A stretch of 13,567 bases of DNA, taken from an uncultured Prevotellaceae bacterium. Its GTDB lineage: Bacteria; Bacteroidota; Bacteroidia; Bacteroidales; Bacteroidaceae. Location: positions 1 through 13,567 of the forward strand of contig CAMNHM010000070.1 in NCBI GenBank assembly GCA_946539475.1. The letters run 5' to 3'. The position numbers and the translations under genes were made by a program. Shown here piece by piece: positions 1 through 8,000 of this stretch. Under the pieces are notes generated by a model that saw nothing but the letters and a program-made list of their open reading frames with translations, was not told the DNA's origin and did no database searches. Positions within the stretch are counted from its first letter, which is position 1. The number at the start of each line of letters is the position of its first letter.

Positions 1-1168
1 AGAAGTTGAACGTCACCATGCACTGATACTGGTTCCAGATGTTCACCATGCGGTCGAGCTTGGCATTACGCGTGCGTACATTATATATATTAAGCAGCTC
101 GTCCCAGTACTCCTGCAGCTCACGGAAGGCCTGGTCGACCTTCTCCGTGGTGTTCAGGGAGTCGATGAGGGCGTAGGCACGCTGCTTGTTGAGAAGCCTC
201 ACCCCCGGCCCCTCTCGCAAGGAGAGGGGAGTAGCTACACTGCTGCCGGCATTATCCGCAGCAGACATTCCACTCCCCTCTCCCCCGCGAGAGGGGCTGG
301 GGGAGAGGCTCCACTTCTCGTCCTGCGGATTCTCGACATAGCCGAGGAGGAACAAGAAGTCGCGGTGCTCGCCTGGCTGCAGCTCTACCTCGATATAGTG
401 TGAGGCGACGGGGCTCCAACCGTGGGCATGGGAGTTGCGGGGACGCCCCTCGACGACAGCGTCGGGGGCCTCGAAGCCGTTGTAGAGTCCTACGAACGAC
501 TCGCGGTCGGTGTCGAAGCCCTGAACGGGGGCGTTGACATGGTAGAAGGCGTAGTGGTTGCGGCGCTCGCGGTATTCGGTCTTATGATAGATGGTGGACC
601 CTCGGCGTCCTCCCTCGGCAGCAGCGTCGAGTTCTATCTCTACCTCGCCGGTGGAGAAGTTGCGCTGGAAGTTCTCCATGTCGGTGGCAGCATTCCACAG
701 GCACCACTCCTCGAAGGAGAAGAGCTTCAGGCGGCGTACGTCCGTCGAGAGGTTGGTCAGCGTGAGTTTCTGCACCTCGGCCCACTTCTTCAGCGGCACG
801 AAGAACAGTACGGAGGCCTCGACGTCGTTCTTGCGGCCGGTGATGCGCGTATAGCCCATGCCGTGACGGCACTCGTAGAAGTCGAGCGGCGTCTTGCAGG
901 GTTTCCAGCCTGGCGACCAGACGGTGTCGCCCTCCTTCAGGTAGAAATAGCGTCCACCGTTGTCCATCGGCACGTTGTTATACCGATAGCGGGTGATGCG
1001 GCGGAACTTGGCATCCTTGTAGAAGGAGTATCCGCCGGCAGTGTTCGAGATCAGTGAGAAGAAGTCTTCGTTGCCCAGGTAGTTGATCCAGGGCCAGGGT
1101 GTCTTGGGGTCGGTGATGACATATTCACGACGTTCGTCGTCGAAATGACCGTAGCGTTTCTCTTGCAT
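1..1168 (-). CDS. Cellobiose phosphorylase, GH94 (N-terminal 389 residues; runs off the left edge)
   Basis: GH94 cellobiose phosphorylase reversibly splits cellobiose with phosphate into glucose 1-phosphate and glucose, in the cytoplasm; no signal peptide is present. The start at 1168 gives [19 protein letters not shown], followed by family hallmarks: [70 protein letters not shown] and [14 protein letters not shown]. Near the edge, [19 protein letters not shown] marks entry into the (alpha/alpha)6 barrel. The visible part is therefore the N-terminal beta-sandwich plus linker, about half of the usual ~810 residues; the catalytic Asp lies outside. Residues about 287-325 are not family sequence but the translation of a palindromic element at 195-310, after which homology resumes at [13 protein letters not shown] with no frameshift. 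The gene follows the GH97 gene by 76 bp on the same strand, probably in one operon. Cellodextrin or another disaccharide phosphorylase of GH94 is possible, but the N-terminal motifs fit the cellobiose enzyme best. Confidence 0.9.
   Translation of the reverse strand, partial: MQEKRYGHFDDERREYVITDPKTPWPWINYLGNEDFFSLISNTAGGYSFYKDAKFRRITRYRYNNVPMDNGGRYFYLKEGDTVWSPGWKPCKTPLDFYECRHGMGYTRITGRKNDVEASVLFFVPLKKWAEVQKLTLTNLSTDVRRLKLFSFEEWCLWNAATDMENFQRNFSTGEVEIELDAAAEGGRRGSTIYHKTEYRERRNHYAFYHVNAPVQGFDTDRESFVGLYNGFEAPDAVVEGRPRNSHAHGWSPVASHYIEVELQPGEHRDFLFLLGYVENPQDEKWSLSPSPSRGGEGSGMSAADNAGSSVATPLSLREGPGVRLLNKQRAYALIDSLNTTEKVDQAFRELQEYWDELLNIYNVRTRNAKLDRMVNIWNQYQCMVTFNF
195..310. repeat. Palindromic repeat element inserted in frame in the GH94 gene
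   Basis: Two arms of 38-39 bp, 195-232 and 272-310, are near-perfect inverted copies. The left arm starts AGCCTCACCCCCGGCCCC and the reverse complement of the right arm starts AGCCTCTCCCCCAGCCCC; both continue TCTCGC and end in GGAGAGGGGAGT or a close variant. The centre holds a second inverted pair, CTGCTGC (240-246) and GCAGCAG (258-264). The whole unit can fold as one long hairpin. In the coding frame of GH94 it reads as a Ser/Pro/Gly/Arg-rich peptide ([13 protein letters not shown]... ...[10 protein letters not shown]) without a stop. It resembles GC-rich REP-like palindromes dispersed in many bacterial genomes and, in effect, the Rickettsia palindromic elements that sit inside genes. No transposase is present. 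Confidence 0.85.
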
Positions 1169-1178
1169 ATTGTTGGGG

Positions 1179-1223
1179 TTAAGGGAGTTAAAGGAGTTAA
1201 GGGAATTAAGGGAGTTAAAGGAC
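1179..1223. repeat. Five 9-bp tandem repeats between the GH97 and GH94 genes
   Basis: On the plus strand the units are TTAAGGGAG, TTAAAGGAG, TTAAGGGAA, TTAAGGGAG and TTAAAGGAC. On the coding (minus) strand this is a CTCCCTTAA-type run ending about 10 bp before the GH94 start codon. It fills most of the 76-bp gap after the GH97 stop. No conventional Shine-Dalgarno sequence is present on the coding strand here. Copy number could change by slippage and alter spacing to the start codon in 9-bp steps. Confidence 0.85.
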
Positions 1224-1244
1224 ATGTGACTGTTGTTGAAAGGT

Positions 1245-3257
1245 TCAGCGGATGATGGCAGCCCAGCCACCGCCGGGGGCGAGCTTTACGATGAGGGGGC
1301 TGGCGGCGTCGAGCGTCTGGCGGGTCAGCTTGTAGTCCATGGCCTCCTTGCTGCTGAAGGCATTGATGCCGTCGGCAAAGACCTCTGCCTGGTGGCTGCC
1401 GCTGCCGAGGAACGAGAGGTCGAGGGTCAGCGTGCGGGGTGTCCAGTTGGTCATCGCGCCGACATACCAGGTATTTCCCTTGCGACGTGCCACGGCGACA
1501 TACTCGCCCATCTCGCCTGCCAGGGGCACCGTCTCGTCGAAGGTGGTGGGCAGCTGGCTGATGAAGTCGGTGGTCTCCTGCTCGCGCATGTATTTCGTGG
1601 GCGAGTCAGCCAGCATCTGCAGCGGAGCATCGAAGACGACGTACATCGCCACCTGATGGGCACGCGTGCCTTGGCTCATGGGGTGGTTGTTGTTGCCGAA
1701 GAAGTTGTCGCGGGTGGCATTGTCCATGGCGCCCGGCGTATAGTCGAGCTGTCCGCAGAGCATGCGCAGATAGGGGATGGTGACGTCGTAGCGAGGCTGG
1801 TCGTTCAGCGGGCCACGGCTGTCGCGCTGCTCCCACTTGGAGTTCTCTAGGCCTTTCACGCCTTCGAAGTTCACCACGTTGGGCCATGCCCGCTGCACGC
1901 CCATGGGCTTCAGCCCGTGGTAGTCCATCAGCAGGTGGTGGCGGGCAGCACACTCAGCCATGCGGTAGGCCGAGGCGATGACTTGCTGGTCGTCGCGGTC
2001 GAAGAAGTCGACCTTGAAGCCCTTGACGCCCATCTCGGCATAGTGCTTCATATAGCGCTCCATGGCCTCAGTGCCGTCGAGGACGTCGTTGCCGATCATG
2101 TTTCGCCACGAGCTCCAGAGGATGACGCCCACGCCCCTCTGCCGGCCGTAGTCGACGAGTTCGCGGAGGTTGATGGCGGGATTCAGCTGGTCGATGAGCG
2201 ACTCTCGCCCACTCCATCCCTCGTCGATGATGATATATTCCAGGTGGTTCTTCTGGGCGAAATCGATGTAGTACTTATACGTGGCAGTATTCATGCCCGA
2301 CTCGAAGTCTACCCCCCAGACGTTGGTATTGTTCCACCAGTCCCAGGCCACCTTGCCGGGACGTATCCAGCTGGTGTCCTGCAGACGGCAGGCAGGGGCC
2401 AGGCGCATCGCCATGTCGCAGTCGACGAGGTCGGCATCGCGCTCCACGACCACGACGGCACGCCAGGGCAGCGACCGCCGCCCGCTGATCTTGGCGATAT
2501 AGTCGGCACGCCGTGTCGACACCATGTTCAGGCCGCGCCCCAGCACGCCCTGCTCGAGGACATAGGGGGCAAACTCTGCCGTGAGGCTGTTGCCGCTGCC
2601 TTTGCGGAGCATCATGCCAGGGTAGTCCTCGACGCCGGCATCCATCACCACGGCCTTCATGCCGTGAGGCAGACAGACGGCCAGCGGCGTAATGGCCAGC
2701 GAGTCGGCAAACATCTGCGAGAGCAGCTGCTCGTCGTAGTACGACTCGAAGGAATAGGTATAGCGCTCGCCGCCACGCAGGTCGTTGACATAGGGCACGA
2801 AGGCCTTATAGTCGTCGGCAAAGCGATACTCCACCTGCTCGCTGTCGACGCGCGTGGCATCCTTCTTGCCGACGACGATGCGGTAGGCAGCGCCATCGTC
2901 GTAGGCACGGAACTCGACAGAGGCCTGCCCGCCGAACTTCATCACCAGCTCGCCGTAGTTGTCGGCCACTTCCTGCCTACGGTAGACGGGCGTGGGGAAC
3001 GACTGCCGCACCTTCGCGCGGCGCAGCACGCTGCCGCTGCCCTTGATGAGCGGCTTGCCGTCGACGACGGCCTGGATAGCCGACGGCATGAGCACCGTCA
3101 CGCCATTCTTGCTGACCTCCCACCGCAGGCTCTCGCCATCGGTGGTCACACGGATCTCGAGACTGCCGTCGGGGGATGCTACCGACTGCACTTTCGCTGC
3201 GATTGCCGACAGGCTCACCGTCAGCAGCAGCGCCATCATCATCTTTAGTCTTTTCAT
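1245..3257 (-). CDS. Secreted GH97 glycoside hydrolase, predicted retaining (alpha-galactosidase-like)
   Basis: The 670-residue product begins [21 protein letters not shown], a signal peptide probably cut near residue 21, so the enzyme acts in the periplasm or at the surface. The order is an N-terminal beta-sandwich (about 22-270), a TIM barrel (about 295-560) and a C-terminal beta-sandwich, as in GH97. Motifs include [23 protein letters not shown] and [12 protein letters not shown]. In GH97 the inverting enzymes (SusB) have a catalytic base Glu in an H-E motif; here the matching site is YHG (Gly448). The Asp of KVDFF (Asp417) sits where retaining members such as BT1871 have their nucleophile. 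Glu471 (GLE) matches the acid/base and Glu465 (NFE) a calcium ligand. This predicts a retaining enzyme, perhaps alpha-galactosidase; substrate is uncertain because retaining GH97 enzymes also include a beta-L-arabinopyranosidase. An upstream ATG at 3293 would add 12 residues before the signal peptide and is less likely. GH94 follows on the same strand. Confidence 0.9.
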   Translation of the reverse strand: MKRLKMMMALLLTVSLSAIAAKVQSVASPDGSLEIRVTTDGESLRWEVSKNGVTVLMPSAIQAVVDGKPLIKGSGSVLRRAKVRQSFPTPVYRRQEVADNYGELVMKFGGQASVEFRAYDDGAAYRIVVGKKDATRVDSEQVEYRFADDYKAFVPYVNDLRGGERYTYSFESYYDEQLLSQMFADSLAITPLAVCLPHGMKAVVMDAGVEDYPGMMLRKGSGNSLTAEFAPYVLEQGVLGRGLNMVSTRRADYIAKISGRRSLPWRAVVVVERDADLVDCDMAMRLAPACRLQDTSWIRPGKVAWDWWNNTNVWGVDFESGMNTATYKYYIDFAQKNHLEYIIIDEGWSGRESLIDQLNPAINLRELVDYGRQRGVGVILWSSWRNMIGNDVLDGTEAMERYMKHYAEMGVKGFKVDFFDRDDQQVIASAYRMAECAARHHLLMDYHGLKPMGVQRAWPNVVNFEGVKGLENSKWEQRDSRGPLNDQPRYDVTIPYLRMLCGQLDYTPGAMDNATRDNFFGNNNHPMSQGTRAHQVAMYVVFDAPLQMLADSPTKYMREQETTDFISQLPTTFDETVPLAGEMGEYVAVARRKGNTWYVGAMTNWTPRTLTLDLSFLGSGSHQAEVFADGINAFSSKEAMDYKLTRQTLDAASPLIVKLAPGGGWAAIIR

Positions 3258-3267
3258 CGCTGTTGGG

Positions 3268-3285
3268 TTTTCTTGCACAAGAAAA
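3268..3285. promoter_or_regulatory. 8-bp inverted repeat just upstream of the GH97 start
   Basis: TTTTCTTG (3268-3275) and CAAGAAAA (3278-3285) are perfect inverted arms around a 2-bp centre, ending 11 bp before the GH97 ATG. It could be a hairpin in the mRNA leader or a dimeric operator. I found no TAnnTTTG element for GH97 between here and 3477, so the GH97 promoter is not located. Confidence 0.45.
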
Positions 3286-3414
3286 ACGTTCATGCGCCCG
3301 TATTTATTGTACGCGGAGTTTCATTTCTTTGCCATTGCGCGATTTGTTTCGCCGATGAGACGTACGCAAAAGCCGTTGAGACATACAAGAAACCGCGCGT
3401 GCATGTTTTATGCG

Positions 3415-3422
3415 TATCTTTG
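3415..3422 (+). promoter_or_regulatory. Bacteroidota -7 element (TATCTTTG) for the 482-aa protein gene
   Basis: TATCTTTG matches the Bacteroidota -7 consensus TAnnTTTG and is followed by GCAGCG. Transcription would start near 3428, giving an AT-rich leader of about 50 nt without a Shine-Dalgarno sequence. No TTTG is seen at the expected -33 spacing, so the promoter may be weak or need an activator. Confidence 0.65.
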
Positions 3423-3477
3423 CAGCGTCAAAACAGCAAACAACCTATTCATTCACTACAAAAAACATTAACGCATC

Positions 3478-4926
3478 ATGAAAATCTTTACCAAGCTATC
3501 CTGCATCCTTGCCCTCTGCCTACTAGGCCTGGCAAGCGCTAGTGCAAAAACCGAACAGGTGCACGCCACCTTCGAGAACCCCACGAACACCAACACCACG
3601 TGGAATGCCGAGACACGCACCTTCACCTGGTCGACGACATGGTACAACCAGCTGCGCAACATCGGACTGCCATCGGGCGACATCTCGAAGTACAAGAAGC
3701 TGGTCGTCGACTGCGAGATCACGGAGGGCAACCGCTTCCGCGTGCTCTTCTATAAGGGCGGCGCGAACCTGACGCTCTATGCCGAGAACGGTGTCAACGA
3801 GTTCATCATCAAGGACGAGCTGGAGAAACTGGCTCCCGAGGACTACAACGAGTATCTGCTGGCCTGCGACGAGATCTGCCTCTCGGGCGATAACGCCACA
3901 GCTCCCGGCACGGCCATCATCAACGACGTCTACCTCGAGACCTACAACGACGAAGGCGAGAAGGTGTATGCCACTTTCGAGAACCCCACGAACACCAACA
4001 CCACGTGGAATGCCGAGACGCACACCTTCACCTGGTCGACCACATGGTACAACCAGCTGCGCAACATCGGACTGCCATCGGGCGACATCTCGAAGTACAA
4101 GAAGCTGGTCGTCGACTGCCATTTCGTCACGGGCAACCGCATTCGCATCCTCTTCTATAAGGGCGGCTCGAACCTCACGCTCTATGCCGAGGAAGGTGTC
4201 AACGAGTTCATCATCAAGGACGAGCTCGAGGCCATCGCCCCCAGCGACTACAACGAGTATCTGCTGGCCTGCGACGAGATCTGCCTTTCGGGCGACAATG
4301 CCATTGCTCCGGGTGAAGTCATCGTCAACAGTGTCTACCTGGAGACCTATCCTGAGAACGAGTCGGTCGACATTCCCGAGATCGTGGAGGAAGAGCAGCC
4401 CGCCAAGCCCGAGGGTTACATCGACCTGACGGAGGCATTCCCAAGCCTCACCCCCCGACTCGGCGTGAAGCTGGGCAATGGCGAGGTAGTGCTCGGACAG
4501 CGAAACAAGGACGTCGTGGCCGACCTCTCAGCCTACAGCGAGCTCACCATCGTGGCTACGCCGGGACTGAAGCTCGTGCTCTACATGAACCATGAGGTCG
4601 ACGCCCAGCAGAACGCCGGTGACTATGCCGAGGCTGACGCCGGCAAGTATGTCTTCCTCGAAGTCCAGGCCGACGAAAATGGTCTCTGCACCATCGACCT
4701 GACACAGTTCGACAAGGCTGAGCTGAACTGCCTCTGCCTGCCTTGGGACAACTCGAACAAGGGCTACGTATGGTATCTGCTGCTGAAGGATGTCACCACG
4801 GGCATCGAGACCCTAGCCGCCCAGAGCGCCGACACCGCCGTCTACGACCTGCAGGGACGCCGCGTCGCTAACCCCGCCCGCGGACTCTACATCAGGAACG
4901 GCAAGAAAGTCTTTCTGAGCGAATGA
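3478..4926 (+). CDS. Secreted modular protein with two near-identical 135-aa modules and a sorting tail
   Basis: The 482-residue protein starts with a signal peptide (MKIFTKLSCILALCLLGLAS, probable cut after ASA at residue 23). Residues about 30-164 and 165-299 are tandem copies of one module: ATFENPTNTNTTWNAET, FTWSTTWYNQLRNIGLPSGD, SKYKKLVVDC, LFYKGG, LTLYAE, GVNEFIIKDELE, YNEYLLACDEICLSGDN and VYLETY. A divergent third module (about 313-443) has the same DLSAYSELTIV type of core. The C-terminus, AVYDLQGRRVANPARGLYI...KKVFLSE, resembles the type IX secretion/Por tail common in Prevotellaceae. No catalytic motif is visible. The Trp/Tyr-rich beta-rich modules suggest carbohydrate-binding-like (galactose-binding-like) sandwiches; this is inference. 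The next gene, 111 bp downstream on the same strand, encodes another modular surface protein whose N-terminal module looks related. The ATG follows the -7 element by about 55 bp and gives a clean signal peptide. Confidence 0.85.
   Translation: MKIFTKLSCILALCLLGLASASAKTEQVHATFENPTNTNTTWNAETRTFTWSTTWYNQLRNIGLPSGDISKYKKLVVDCEITEGNRFRVLFYKGGANLTLYAENGVNEFIIKDELEKLAPEDYNEYLLACDEICLSGDNATAPGTAIINDVYLETYNDEGEKVYATFENPTNTNTTWNAETHTFTWSTTWYNQLRNIGLPSGDISKYKKLVVDCHFVTGNRIRILFYKGGSNLTLYAEEGVNEFIIKDELEAIAPSDYNEYLLACDEICLSGDNAIAPGEVIVNSVYLETYPENESVDIPEIVEEEQPAKPEGYIDLTEAFPSLTPRLGVKLGNGEVVLGQRNKDVVADLSAYSELTIVATPGLKLVLYMNHEVDAQQNAGDYAEADAGKYVFLEVQADENGLCTIDLTQFDKAELNCLCLPWDNSNKGYVWYLLLKDVTTGIETLAAQSADTAVYDLQGRRVANPARGLYIRNGKKVFLSE
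3565..4350 (+). repeat. 405-bp tandem intragenic duplication
   Basis: The period is exactly 405 bp (135 codons): copy 1 runs 3565-3945 with a spacer to 3969, copy 2 runs 3970-4350. The first 150 bp of each copy (3565-3714 and 3970-4119) differ at only 4 positions by my count, and only one changes an amino acid (Arg to His). Similarity is lower later, for example EITEGNRFRV versus HFVTGNRIRI. The pattern fits a recent duplication or gene conversion of the 5' portion. Confidence 0.9.
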
Positions 4927-4957
4927 GCCAAATTCGAAAATAAACGAAACATTCGGT

Positions 4958-4982
4958 AAAGCCCTTTCGCGAAAAGGGCTTT
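4958..4982 (+). terminator. Hairpin terminator after the 482-aa protein gene
   Basis: AAAGCCCTTT (4958-4967) pairs perfectly with AAAGGGCTTT (4973-4982) around the loop CGCGA, 31 bp after the stop codon. The last T of the stem is also the first base of the next promoter's TATCTTTG, so little U-tract remains. It may also work as an attenuator between the two genes. Confidence 0.65.
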
Positions 4983-4989
4983 ATCTTTG
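4982..4989 (+). promoter_or_regulatory. Bacteroidota -7 element (TATCTTTG) for the 1255-aa protein gene
   Basis: TATCTTTGCACC is a strong match to TAnnTTTG. The predicted start near 4995 gives a leader of about 43 nt, AT-rich (AACTAAAAAACAAAG) and without a Shine-Dalgarno site. The expected -33 position falls inside the preceding hairpin, and no TTTG is found there. Confidence 0.7.
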
Positions 4990-5037
4990 CACCCAGAATA
5001 TTGTAATACACATTATTAACTAAAAAACAAAGTAAAC

Positions 5038-8000
5038 ATGAGAAAGACCTACCAACTCCTGGTTGCGTTCGTAGTAGGACTACTATGCACGACAACAGCG
5101 GCAGCTGCCGAGCGCGTGGCGCTGACAGCCGACATGTTCTACACGTATGACGGTTGGGGCGTCGACGCTGTGCAAGGTGCACAGTTCACCGATGCCGTTT
5201 ACCTCATCGAGGAACCTGCAAGCACCGTATTCGGTGATCCTAACTGTAACGCCGGAATCAACCTCGCCGGCTATTCAAAGCTCTACATCAAGGCAAGGGG
5301 CGAGAGCGATGGCACCAACCCCCGAATCTTCATCAACCGCACGTCGGACAACGGCCAGTTCAACTCCAACCGCGAATCATCGCAGTGCCTCGTCATTCCT
5401 AACGCAGGAACGTGGGCTGAAGAGTATTACACCGTGCAGGACGACCTCTACGTCATCGACCTGAAGAAGATCGGCAAGGACTGGGGCTTCATCCGTCTGC
5501 ACTCCGTGAAGGGTCCCACCTACAACACGAATGCCATCCTCTACAGCGTCGAAGCTGAGAAGGCCGGCGTGCAGGTAGGCTGGACCAACCTCGTCACCAA
5601 TGGCGACATGGAAGGCGACGACGTCAGCTCCTTCTACTCGAAGGAAGACGGCGGCTCACCCTATCCCTCGATCATCACCGACGGTGTCGGCGTCAACGGC
5701 AGCCGTGGTATCCAGGTGCACTCAGCAGCCGGTGCCGCCAACGACTGGGACGCCCAGTTCTGGATCAACCTGCCCGAGATCCTCACACCCGGCACGAAGT
5801 ATCGCGTGTCGATGGACATCCGCTCCAGCATCGACGGCACTGCCGACACACAGGCTCACGCCGATCCCAGCGACTACATCCACTACGAGATGATCGGCTC
5901 GCCGACGTTCACCACCGACTGGCAGACCTTCAAGTACGAGGGTGAGATCACCCAGAGCCAGTATGGTCCGAACGATGCTGGCAACTACATGCACTCCATC
6001 GCCTTCAACCTCTCGAAGGACAAGGCCAACGACGTCGACTACTTCTTCGACAACATCAGCTTCGAGGTCTATAAGTATGGTACGCTGGTGGAATACTACA
6101 TGGACGTCATCAAGATTGACTTCGGATTCGACACCAACATCCCCGAGCTCGTCAAGAACTCGCGCAAGTCGCGCCTGCTCTTCCCCAACGACTGCTGCAA
6201 GGTGACGTCGAACGGACAGGAGATGGATATCCTCACTGTCGAGGGATTTGCCGACGGACGATTCTACATCTTCACCGAGGAGGCACTCGAGGACGGTGCC
6301 ACCATCGAGGTGACATTCACCAATCCTACCGATCCCGCCTACCACCTGGTCTACACCAAGGGTCCTGGTGGCGACGTCAACAACTATAGCGGCGAGGCAA
6401 CACTCAACGAGGAAGTGGCTACCGAGGATGCCTATTCCTACATCTTCGTAAGGCCCGTCGTCATCGACACCGATCCTGAGAACGGCTCGTTCAACCTGCC
6501 CAACAGCATCAAGGAGTTCAAGGTAACCTTCGACAAGGCCACCGACCTGGCTAAGCTGAAGGCCACCATCAACGGCAAGGCGCTGACCGTCTCGCCCAAC
6601 ACGGGTGCTGCCGAAGAGGTGACACTGATACGTCAGGACAGCGGCGATCTGCCCACCGGCGAGTACACCATCAAGATTACCAACATCCTGGCCGAGGAGC
6701 CACTCGTACCCGAAGACTTCGGCGAATACACCTTCGTCATCAACGTCGGTAAGGTCAATGCCGACCCGAACGACGTGCCGAAGGAGCTGCTGCCCGCAGA
6801 ATACTTCGCCAACACAACCAACGGCGGCATACCCGAGGGATTCGTCGTCACCTTCGGCGAGGAGGTACGCACCTCTGAGAGCACCTTCGGTTCGGGCCCG
6901 CGCCTCTTCGACTTCGGAGCAGGTGGCGACTTCACCAAGGGTCTCTACTTCCGCGAGGGATATGCTGAGTACGGCAGCGTCGAGGATCACGCACTGGTGC
7001 TCGAGGCTGGTAAGAAGTACGACTTCCGCTTCAACACCGCTGCCTGGAAGGACAACGGCACCTGGTGCCGCTTCGAGATTCTCGACCAGAACGACGAGGC
7101 CGTCGTCTCGCAGATGATCAACAACACGCCGAACGTCAACGGTAGCACGGGTGCCGTCAACGGCTCGACCTATACGCAGCTGCGCTATGTGCCTGCCGTC
7201 ACGGGCAACTACCGCCTGCGCTGGACAGCTACCAACGCCAATGGCGACGGTGGATTCTACGAGGTGCTGCTGGGCAACCCCGGCGTGCGCTACATTCCTA
7301 ACGTCGTCGGCGTCGAGGAGACACAGCTCCTGAACACCGCCCTGGAGAATGCCAAGGCCGTGCGCGATGCCAACAGCGGCGACCGCTTCTCGGGTCCTGC
7401 CTACGATGCACTCGTGGCTGCCATCGCCAAGTACGAGGCTGAAGGCCCCAGCTACACCGCTCCGTCGTCCTACAAGAATGCTGCCGCCGCCCTCGATGCT
7501 GCTGCACAGGCCATGCGCGACCACCGCTCGCTCATCGACACCTACGACCCGCTGCCACAGCGTGCCGTCGAGATCGTCGACAACAATGCTGAGAAGAAGT
7601 TCGCCCGCACTGAGTTCTATGCTCAGCTGAAGGCTGCTGCCGAGAAGTACGCCACAAAGGCTACCGAGACCGTCGTCGATCCTGAGACGGGCCTCGAGGT
7701 CGTCGTCGACGTCGTCAAGGTGAAGGAGCTCAAGGACGATGCCGAGCTGCAGGCCGCCATCAACGAGCTGCGCGACCTGGTGAACACCACTGGTCTGCTC
7801 TTCACCGAGGGTGAGTCGAAGACTTCCGACACGGGTATCAAGGTGCTCGCCGAGCGTCTGCGCCTGGGTGCCGAGGGCCTGAAGCAGCTGGGTGTTCCCG
7901 CTGAGGACAACCTGGTACAGGCTGCCTACAATGCACTCTCCGACGACGACGCACTGGCAGAGTCGATCAAGAACCGCATGAAGCTCGAGCTCTACAACAA

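Noticed and set aside
195..310. Intron, phage attachment site or CRISPR-like array in the GH94 gene
   Set aside because: There is one inverted pair, no direct-repeat/spacer series, no integrase, and the reading frame continues through the element, so splicing or excision is not needed.
1917..3248. A 443-codon open frame on the plus strand, antisense to GH97
   Set aside because: It has no recognisable family, signal peptide or promoter. It is explained by the GC-rich third-position bias of the GH97 gene on the other strand, which carries clear family motifs.
3258..3293. Longer GH97 start at 3293
   Set aside because: It would place MNVFLVQENPTA ahead of a typical MKR signal peptide and would encode part of the inverted repeat; the start at 3257 is more natural.
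5722..7524. A 600-codon open frame on the minus strand inside the large modular protein gene
   Set aside because: Its composition is dominated by Val, Gly, Asp and Leu, as expected for a mirror frame of GTC/GAC-rich coding DNA, with no domain motif and no promoter.
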